Shown here: in pieces, positions 52,792 to 58,635 of the stretch
How positions within the stretch are numbered: the first letter of the stretch is position 1
Layout of the letters: each line of letters opens with the position of its first letter
Source: Bacillota bacterium
Lineage (GTDB): Bacteria > Bacillota > Clostridia > Lachnospirales > Lachnospiraceae
Assembly (NCBI GenBank): GCA_023458035.1
Contig: JAEXAX010000023.1
Coordinates: 1-58,635 of the forward strand
Reading direction: 5' to 3'
Length of the DNA stretch: 58,635 bases
The notes under the pieces: generated by a model
What the model was told of the DNA's origin: nothing
The model's input: the letters and a program-made list of their open reading frames with translations, nothing else
Database searches by the model: none
Position numbers and translations under genes: made by a program

Positions 52792-53670
52792 ATGAATGTT
52801 CTAGATCGACTGGAGCGTAAGTTCGGACGGTTCGCTATCCCGAATTTAATGCTCTATCTGGTGGTGTTGTACGGTTTTGGCTTTGTGGCCAATTTGGTTC
52901 ATCCGCAGCTTTATCAGGAATTTCTTTCCTTGGATGCTATGCGCATCATGCAGGGGCAGGTATGGCGGTTGTTTACCTTTTTGATGGTGCCGCCGACAGC
53001 CAGTGTGCTCTTTTTGCTCATTATTTGCTATATGTATTATTTTCTCGGTACGCAACTGGAGCGGTATTGGGGGAGCTTTCGTTTTACCCTGTATATTGTG
53101 GTTGGTCTGATCCTGCATTGGATCGCTGCCATCGGCCTGTACCTGGTGCTGGATCTCAGGTATCTGATGGGAACAGAATACCTGAACCTTTCGGTTTTTC
53201 TGGCCTTTGCGGCTACGTTTCCGAACACGGAGTTCCGTTTGTATTTCCTGATTCCGATCAAAGCGAAATACATCGGTATGCTGACCGGAGCCTGGTTTGC
53301 GGTAACCATTATCGCCGGGTTTTTGCCGATGGATCTGCGGCCGTCCGGTTTGATGGGATTTTCACCGGCTACCAGTGTGGCGGCCCTGCTGTCATTGGGT
53401 AATTTTCTGTTATTCTGGCTGTTACAATCGACGAGATATAAAACAAAACGAAAGAAAGTCGCTTCGGGTCGGAGAGTGGCAGGAGAGAAGGTATTGCATT
53501 TTAGGGCAAAGGAGCCTGTGACCAGACATCGCTGTAGTGTTTGCGGCAGAACCGAGCTGGATGATCCGACATTGGAGTTCAGATTCTGCTCAAAGTGTGA
53601 CGGGGCACATGAGTATTGCAGTGATCACTTGTACACACATGTTCATATCACTGAAGAGAACCGTGAATAA
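52792..53670 (+). CDS. Rhomboid/derlin-like membrane protein with C-terminal zinc ribbon
   Basis: A 292-residue protein with about six helices (15-215). It has the GQVWRLFTF and LGTQLERYWGSFRFTLY blocks shared by rhomboids and derlins. I find no Gly-x-Ser-Gly serine or partner His, so it is probably not a protease. The cytoplasmic tail (about 216-292) holds a zinc-ribbon-like set of cysteines: Cys248, Cys251, Cys266, Cys269, and Cys276 with nearby His. It could be a membrane-bound adaptor or chaperone. AAGGAGG precedes the ATG; it is co-transcribed with corA. Confidence 0.75.
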   Translation: MNVLDRLERKFGRFAIPNLMLYLVVLYGFGFVANLVHPQLYQEFLSLDAMRIMQGQVWRLFTFLMVPPTASVLFLLIICYMYYFLGTQLERYWGSFRFTLYIVVGLILHWIAAIGLYLVLDLRYLMGTEYLNLSVFLAFAATFPNTEFRLYFLIPIKAKYIGMLTGAWFAVTIIAGFLPMDLRPSGLMGFSPATSVAALLSLGNFLLFWLLQSTRYKTKRKKVASGRRVAGEKVLHFRAKEPVTRHRCSVCGRTELDDPTLEFRFCSKCDGAHEYCSDHLYTHVHITEENRE

Positions 53671-53750
53671 GTCGAATTGCTTGGCTGAAAGGGAAGCACC
53701 GGTTATCCGGGAGGAACCGGATTTTGAAAAAGAGTGAGGAGGGTATAATT

Positions 53751-55187
53751 ATGAAAAAAACCAAGATTATCTGTACGATGGGACCGAATACCAATGATCG
53801 TGAGATGCTGCGCCGGCTGATGCTGAACGGCATGGATATTGCCAGATTTAATTTTTCACATGGTGATTATGAGGAGCAGGGCGGCCGTATCAAGCTTCTC
53901 AAGGATTTACGCAAGGAATTGGATCTGCCGATCGCTATGCTGCTGGATACCAAGGGGCCGGAGATCCGTACCGGTGTATTAAAGGATGGCAAGAAGGTTC
54001 ATCTGGTAGAGGGGGAGACCTTTGTATTGACGACCGAGCAGATCGTCGGAGATGAAAAAAAAGTTTCGATTACCGAGGCTTGTATTCTGCAGGATCTGAA
54101 GGTGGGCGATATCATTCTGATTGATGATGGCCTGATCAGCTTATCGGTGGAGGGGCTGACTGATACAGAAGTGATCTGTCGGGTCAATAACGGCGGAGAA
54201 CTGGGCGAGAAGAAGGGGATGAATATCCCGAATGTTAAGCTTGGGCTGCCGGCCGTGACTGAGAAGGATCATTCGGACATCCTGTACGGCATCAAACAGG
54301 ACTTTGACTTTATCGCCGCTTCATTTATCCGAAACGCCGAGGCAGTGGAAGAGATCAGAAGCATTTTGCGTGAGAATGGCGGGGCGCATATCCAGATCAT
54401 TGCCAAGATCGAAAATGCCGAAGGTATCGAAAATATAGACTCCATTATCGAAGCGGCTGACGGCATCATGGTAGCCCGCGGCGATATGGGGGTTGAAGTG
54501 CCGGAGCATGAGGTGCCGTATATTCAGAAGCGTATTATTCGTAAGTGCAAAAAACTGGATAAGCCGGTTATTACGGCTACTCAGATGCTGGACTCTATGA
54601 TCCGTAATCCGCGTCCGACCAGAGCCGAGGTAACAGATGTGGCCAATGCGATTTATGACGGTACAGACGGTATCATGCTGTCCGGTGAAACCGCCATGGG
54701 TAAGTATCCGGTGGAGGCATTACAGATGATGGTGAAGATCGCCGAATCGACCGAACAGCACCTGAATTATAAGGATTTTTCGGTAGAGCGTAAGATGGTA
54801 CGCACGAAGAGCATCGCATCGGCAGTTGGCTATTCCAGTGTTACTACAGCCTACCGTTTGGAGGCGAAGTATATTATGGTGCCGACCCTGACCGGTGAGA
54901 CTGCCAGAATTATTTCCAACCAAAGACCGGCCACACCGGTGTTGGGTATCACACCGGATCCGGTGACTCTAAGAAGAATGCAGCTGTATTGGGGGGTACT
55001 GCCGGTTAAATCCTATATCGAATCCTCGACTGAGGAGATCATCGCCGGCGGTATCAAGGCTGCCAAGGAGAGGGGATTTATCGAAAAAGGAGATGTGATT
55101 GTAGTAACAGCCGGTCTGCCGACCAACGGTTTACATGAGGACACTGTCAGCAAGAGCAATTTGATGCAGGTACTGGAAATCGAATAA
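53751..55187 (+). CDS. pyk: Pyruvate kinase
   Basis: Makes pyruvate and ATP from phosphoenolpyruvate in glycolysis. The 478 residues show TMGPNTNDREML at the start, LLDTKGPEIRTG, MVARGDMGVEVP and ITATQMLDSM, followed by the allosteric C-terminal domain. It lacks the extra C-terminal PEP-utiliser domain found in bacilli. The true start is ATG 53751, with GGAGG upstream. Confidence 0.97.
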   Translation: MKKTKIICTMGPNTNDREMLRRLMLNGMDIARFNFSHGDYEEQGGRIKLLKDLRKELDLPIAMLLDTKGPEIRTGVLKDGKKVHLVEGETFVLTTEQIVGDEKKVSITEACILQDLKVGDIILIDDGLISLSVEGLTDTEVICRVNNGGELGEKKGMNIPNVKLGLPAVTEKDHSDILYGIKQDFDFIAASFIRNAEAVEEIRSILRENGGAHIQIIAKIENAEGIENIDSIIEAADGIMVARGDMGVEVPEHEVPYIQKRIIRKCKKLDKPVITATQMLDSMIRNPRPTRAEVTDVANAIYDGTDGIMLSGETAMGKYPVEALQMMVKIAESTEQHLNYKDFSVERKMVRTKSIASAVGYSSVTTAYRLEAKYIMVPTLTGETARIISNQRPATPVLGITPDPVTLRRMQLYWGVLPVKSYIESSTEEIIAGGIKAAKERGFIEKGDVIVVTAGLPTNGLHEDTVSKSNLMQVLEIE

Positions 55188-55199
55188 CAGGAGGCAGCC

Positions 55200-55655
55200 A
55201 TGGAGCAGAAATTCGGTGAATTGACAGAGTGGTTTCGTGATAATTATGATGAGTGTGATCAGGAAGGCATCAAGGAATTGCTGCGCCGCACTCAGGAGGC
55301 ATACGGTTGTGTACCGGCAGCTGTGAAGGAACAATTGATTGAGGAACTGGGTCTGTCAAAGGGGATCGTTCAGATTCTGATCCGGCAGCTGCCGGGAATC
55401 AGTGAGGTCAGCTTTGACCATCAGATCACCGTTTGCAATAATACCCACTGCATGGCAAACGGGGCGGCCGATATCATTGAGGCTTTAAAGGACAGGCTGG
55501 GTCTTTCGCAGGTGGGTGAGGTGACAGCTGACGGACGCTATCGTCTGACCACTCGGAAATGCTTTAAAAAGTGTAAGAGCGGTCCGAATGTCATGGTGGA
55601 TGATGTGCTATATTCTCAGATGAGTCCGGATAGGCTGAACGAACTCTTTAAATAG
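55200..55655 (+). CDS. NuoE-type thioredoxin-like [2Fe-2S] protein
   Basis: A 151-residue protein of the NuoE/HydA-associated ferredoxin family. The helical N-terminal part (about 1-70) is followed by the thioredoxin-like fold with cluster ligands Cys79 and Cys84 (Cys-x4-Cys) and Cys121 and Cys125 (Cys-x3-Cys), all four present. NuoE-type subunits normally feed electrons to a NuoF flavoprotein or hydrogenase; neither is encoded here. It starts 12 bases after pyk with AGGAGG. It may serve a complex encoded elsewhere. Confidence 0.85.
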   Translation: MEQKFGELTEWFRDNYDECDQEGIKELLRRTQEAYGCVPAAVKEQLIEELGLSKGIVQILIRQLPGISEVSFDHQITVCNNTHCMANGAADIIEALKDRLGLSQVGEVTADGRYRLTTRKCFKKCKSGPNVMVDDVLYSQMSPDRLNELFK

Positions 55656-55674
55656 ATGGAGCTGACATATAATT

Positions 55675-56232
55675 ATGAATAAACAAATAAACACGGCTGC
55701 TCTCCTGGCCGAAAATCTGATGGAGGTAGTCTGGGAGCAGCAGTTAAAGCTCGGTTACCTGGAGGAGAGTGTACGACTGTATTATCCGCTGTCCACCCTT
55801 AACCATTTGTTACAGTCCGAATATTCGACAGAACAGATGCAGGCTGCTTTGGAAGCTTGCGATGCTTTGCCGGAACCGATCCGTAGCGGTCTGCGTGTCA
55901 GCCATCAAAACGATCGTTTTTGCCTGCATTTGCAGACGGCGACCGTTTCTTGGATTCATTCGCAGCTGCAGCCGGAATCTTTTTGGCCGCAATTGATCAA
56001 ATTGATGAAAAGCCATCAGACGACTTTCGAGCAGGTAAAAACATTGTTTTCAAAATATTCATCTTCAATGATCTGCCAAGCGGCCGCGCACGACGAATTT
56101 GACTGGCTGCTCTATTTTGCGGACGGTCAGCCGGATGGTTATTATTACTGTTTCAAGCAGGAGGGGCATCATCTGACCTATCATCGGTTTCTGAAAGAGG
56201 ATTATGAGGAATTGGAGCTAGGAAAGCTTTAA
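55675..56232 (+). CDS. Uncharacterised protein, DUF3877-like
   Basis: A 185-residue soluble, largely helical protein with a C-terminal strand-rich block (DGYYYCFKQEGHHLTYHRFLKEDY, about 152-177). It resembles DUF3877 from memory, a clostridial family without function. It starts 19 bases after the NuoE-like gene and looks like the last gene of the pyk transcript. Confidence 0.6.
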   Translation: MNKQINTAALLAENLMEVVWEQQLKLGYLEESVRLYYPLSTLNHLLQSEYSTEQMQAALEACDALPEPIRSGLRVSHQNDRFCLHLQTATVSWIHSQLQPESFWPQLIKLMKSHQTTFEQVKTLFSKYSSSMICQAAAHDEFDWLLYFADGQPDGYYYCFKQEGHHLTYHRFLKEDYEELELGKL

Positions 56233-56353
56233 AGCGTGAAGGGAGAAGAAGCATAGTTGGACACCGGGCGGATACAGGGGTGGATCGTTCTGTTCCGAAA
56301 AGATAGCCGCCTTACAGAATTAAGAGAGTACAAAACTTAATATGTAAGCATAA

Positions 56354-56420
56354 AAGCGATTAGAAAAGCAAAAATGATCAAAGGATTAGATTTCTGATCG
56401 CTTCTTTTGTTTTAATTTTA
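56354..56420 (+). terminator. Terminator of the pyk transcript
   Basis: AAGCGATTAGAAA pairs over 13 bases (one G-T) with TTTCTGATCGCTT, with a 24-base loop, and is followed by CTTTTGTTTTAATTTT. The long loop makes it less than ideal. Confidence 0.6.
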
Positions 56421-56611
56421 TAGAAAAGGACAGGAAATACGAATAAAAAGGGAAGAAAGGAAGAAAAACAGGAAAATAAAATGGGCGAGGGAAAACAGAA
56501 ACTGTAAAAAAAAGTAGACATTGATTTACAGGTGAGATCTATAAAAAAAGTATCGTTCAATATTTGCCAAAAGCCACAAAACACATAGTATTTTATCAAA
56601 TACAACGGTTT
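56421..56611. other. Gene-free AT-rich stretch
   Basis: This part of the 482-base gap before the adhesin gene is A- and AT-rich, with purine runs such as GGAAGAAAGGAAG. I see no reading frame with a credible start, no RNA gene and no repeat in it. Confidence 0.5.
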
Positions 56612-56641
56612 TTGTCATTATACCAGAACATGACATATAAT
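56612..56641 (+). promoter_or_regulatory. Promoter for the Cna-B adhesin gene
   Basis: TTGTCA (56612-56617), 18 bases, TATAAT (56636-56641). The -10 box lies inside the first of two dyads. Confidence 0.65.
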
Positions 56642-56667
56642 GTCTAATATTATTGACATTTAATGTC
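56632..56667 (+). promoter_or_regulatory. Twin dyads overlapping the adhesin promoter
   Basis: GACAT-ATA-ATGTC (56632-56644) and GACAT-TTA-ATGTC (56655-56667) have identical 5-base arms and 3-base centres and are 23 bases apart centre to centre. The first covers the -10 box, the second covers the first transcribed bases. This is the layout of paired repressor operators. Confidence 0.65.
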
Positions 56668-56714
56668 TGGGAATATTTACAAAAGCTTAAGCATTTAACA
56701 AGGAGGGAAAAAAG

Positions 56715-58635
56715 ATGAAAAAGAGAGGGAACATACAAAAGCTGATTTCATTTTTCTTGGTTTTTGTCATGCTTTTTGGGGTGGTATTCCAAAGCCGATC
56801 AGCCTTCGCGGAGGGATTGGAACGCGTAGAAACAAAGGTTACAGAATTTACCGTTACGACGAGTGCGGGTGAAATACCGCCGGACGGATTTGGTATTTCT
56901 GCGGCCTTGCGTATCGGAATATCTTGGGACGCCAGTCATTATCAAAACGAACTGAAGGAAGGGGATTATTTTAACGTTATATTGCCGAAAGAATTTATTT
57001 TCCCGGAAGATCATTCGGCGTGTAATTTTAATATTTTAGCGCCTAACGGAACAGATGTGGTAGCAAAGGCAGTGGTTACACCGGATACTGTAAACGGTGG
57101 AGGCATTGTAAAAGTAACCTTTACGGGTTATGTTGCAGGGAAATATAATATAAAAGGTTCAATGTTCTTAAATGCGACGTTTAATCAGAAATATATTAAA
57201 CAGGGGCAATCCTACAGCATTGCAGTTGCTGTTGGGGCTCATCCTGTATCAACGGATATCAATATAAAACCACCTACTTCCAATCCGCTTAATAATGAAA
57301 GCTTATCCAAGTGGTCAAGAAACAAGTTATTTGACGGTCATGTGAGATGGGAAATGAGAATTAATCATAGGAAGGGGAACCTGACAAATGCTGTTATAAC
57401 CGATGAGCTTACATCGGAAGACGGAGATCTGACCGGTATCCATTATATCAAGGGTTCGTTTAAGTTGATGGAAATTAAAGCAGACGAGTTTGGCAACACG
57501 ACTTGGCAGGGCCCCAGCGTTGATATTAGCGATCAGGTAGTATTTTCTGACAATGACACAAAATTCAGGTATAGTTTGGGGGACATTTCCGGTAAGCAGT
57601 ATTTCCTTAGCTATGATACAACATTTAAACCTAATATCAAGTTACGCAATAAGGTCACACTTGCAAATGAACAAGAAACCTGGATCTCATCTTCAAGTGC
57701 TGTTTTTGCAAACTCAGGAGGACAAGGACAGGGAGATCTTGCAAATAAAATCAAATTGCTCAAAGTAGATGCGGAAGACCATTCCATAGTACTTGCCAAT
57801 GCCGTGTTTGAAGTAACTAAACCGGACGGAAGTAAATTTGAGCTGACAACGGGAACAGATGGAACGATTACTTCCGGTTTCTTGGTACAGGGAAAGTATA
57901 AAGTTAAAGAAAAGACACCGCCTGTCGGCTATCATTTGAATGGGGAGGAATATGAAGTTGAGGTTACCTCTGAGGGCGGGCGCATCCTGACTGTGACCAA
58001 TGAACCTGTCAGAACAAAGATTAGTGTAGAAAAAAAGTGGATCGGCAAACCGGGTTCTTCTGTTGTTGCTGTTTTAAAGGCTGATGGATCGGAAGTAGCC
58101 CGTAAAGAGTTATCCAAAGAAAACGGCTGGGCTCATACTTTTGATAATTTAAGAAAGTATAAAGCAGGGACAGATACGGAAATTGTGTATACGGTAGAAG
58201 AGGAAGCTGTACCGCAGGGATATATAGCATCCTGTCAAAAAACATCCGAAGGTAAGTGGGTTATCACCAACACCATTACCGGAAAGGTATCCGTGCCGGT
58301 GACCAAGACCTGGGTCGGCCCGGCTAAGGAAAATGTAACGGTAGAACTGCTGGCAGACGGTGTAAAGGTAACAGATGCGGTATTAAATGCCGGAAACAAC
58401 TGGCAGCATACCTTTGCTGATCTTGATAAATATAAGGATGGAGTGGAGATCGTCTATACGATCAGAGAAGTCAGTGTAGCGGGCTATAGTTCAAAGATCA
58501 GCGGAGATCAAAATGGCTATACCATCACCAATACCAATACGGAAACCATCGAGATCCCGGTAGAGAAGCGGTGGGTCGGCGCACCGGCGGAATTTGTGAC
58601 GATCAGTTTGCTGGCAGACGGCGTCATCAAAGATA
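56715..58635 (+). CDS. Cna-B repeat adhesin, 5' part (3' truncated by the window)
   Basis: The frame is open from ATG 56715 to the window end: 640 codons without stop. Residues 1-34 are a signal peptide (AFA cleavage site). Residues about 40-335 form two Ig-like folds resembling the collagen-binding A region of Cna-type adhesins, with no repeats. Residues about 345-430 form a SpaA/prealbumin-like domain (LLKVDAEDHSIVLANAVFEV and TPPVGYHLNGEEYEV). Cna-B repeats start at about 435 (VEKKWIG), then 520 (VTKTWVG) and 613 (VEKRWVG, cut by the end). A sortase signal is expected beyond the window. GGAGGG precedes the ATG. Role: ligand-binding head on an isopeptide-stabilised stalk. Confidence 0.93.
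   Translation, partial: MKKRGNIQKLISFFLVFVMLFGVVFQSRSAFAEGLERVETKVTEFTVTTSAGEIPPDGFGISAALRIGISWDASHYQNELKEGDYFNVILPKEFIFPEDHSACNFNILAPNGTDVVAKAVVTPDTVNGGGIVKVTFTGYVAGKYNIKGSMFLNATFNQKYIKQGQSYSIAVAVGAHPVSTDINIKPPTSNPLNNESLSKWSRNKLFDGHVRWEMRINHRKGNLTNAVITDELTSEDGDLTGIHYIKGSFKLMEIKADEFGNTTWQGPSVDISDQVVFSDNDTKFRYSLGDISGKQYFLSYDTTFKPNIKLRNKVTLANEQETWISSSSAVFANSGGQGQGDLANKIKLLKVDAEDHSIVLANAVFEVTKPDGSKFELTTGTDGTITSGFLVQGKYKVKEKTPPVGYHLNGEEYEVEVTSEGGRILTVTNEPVRTKISVEKKWIGKPGSSVVAVLKADGSEVARKELSKENGWAHTFDNLRKYKAGTDTEIVYTVEEEAVPQGYIASCQKTSEGKWVITNTITGKVSVPVTKTWVGPAKENVTVELLADGVKVTDAVLNAGNNWQHTFADLDKYKDGVEIVYTIREVSVAGYSSKISGDQNGYTITNTNTETIEIPVEKRWVGAPAEFVTISLLADGVIKD

Overview
The window reads as chromosome of a Gram-positive, low-to-mid GC anaerobic member of the Firmicutes, most likely class Clostridia (a Lachnospiraceae-like relative is my best guess, held loosely). 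The reasons are two T-box leaders in front of aminoacyl-tRNA synthetase genes, a purine riboswitch, an LPXTG-class sorting signal with Cna-B repeats, a cell-wall-binding-repeat protein, the pta-ackA acetate pathway, the Firmicutes gene order rpmF-plsX-acpP-rnc-smc-ftsY, and strong Shine-Dalgarno sequences. I found no tRNA, rRNA, CRISPR array, transposase or phage gene. Both ends of the window lie inside Cna-B repeat arrays of two different plus-strand surface-protein genes, as expected if it is a contig broken at repeats.

Layout. 1-4362 is a surface/accessory block: the 3' end of a Cna-B adhesin, a bacteriocin-type ABC ATPase with what may be the tail of its permease, and a secreted leucine-rich-repeat protein with cell-wall-binding repeats. 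4466-15528 is housekeeping: Phe T-box-pheS-pheT-queA, an orphan SseB-like gene, then gdpP-rplI-dnaB and an M20 peptidase. 15774-19269 holds gnd, zwf and a cyclase-family hydrolase. 19284-31054 holds tmcAL divergent from pta-ackA, then rpmF, plsX, acpP, rnc, smc, ftsY and threonine ammonia-lyase; rnc appears to start at CTG. 31212-33130 holds a small membrane protein and an orphan polysaccharide flippase.

33331-38495 is a compact five-gene unit for repair of oxidised methionine outside the membrane: CcdA, a thioredoxin-like lipoprotein with a long Asp/Lys/Met repeat linker, a membrane-anchored MsrA-MsrB fusion, and a YesN/YesM-type response regulator and sensor kinase. 38493-45571 is a Thr T-box operon: thrS, exonuclease III, a GlgX-like GH13 protein that has lost all three catalytic carboxylates, a DUF5662 protein, trpS and a UPF0303 protein.

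45616-51583 is on the minus strand: a purine permease under a guanine-type riboswitch whose terminator overlaps the aptamer, and a polyamine operon (XRE-cupin regulator, potABCD) with a visible operator. 51841-56232 holds corA, a rhomboid/derlin-like membrane protein without a serine-protease motif, pyk, a lone NuoE-type ferredoxin and an unknown protein. The window ends with a Cna-B adhesin whose promoter is overlaid by two identical-arm dyads.

Together the genes describe a fermentative cell (pentose-phosphate entry, pyruvate kinase, acetate production) with a decorated surface and dedicated protection of extracytoplasmic methionine. Promoters were picked by eye from -35/-10 matches; all boundaries and functions are inferred from sequence alone.
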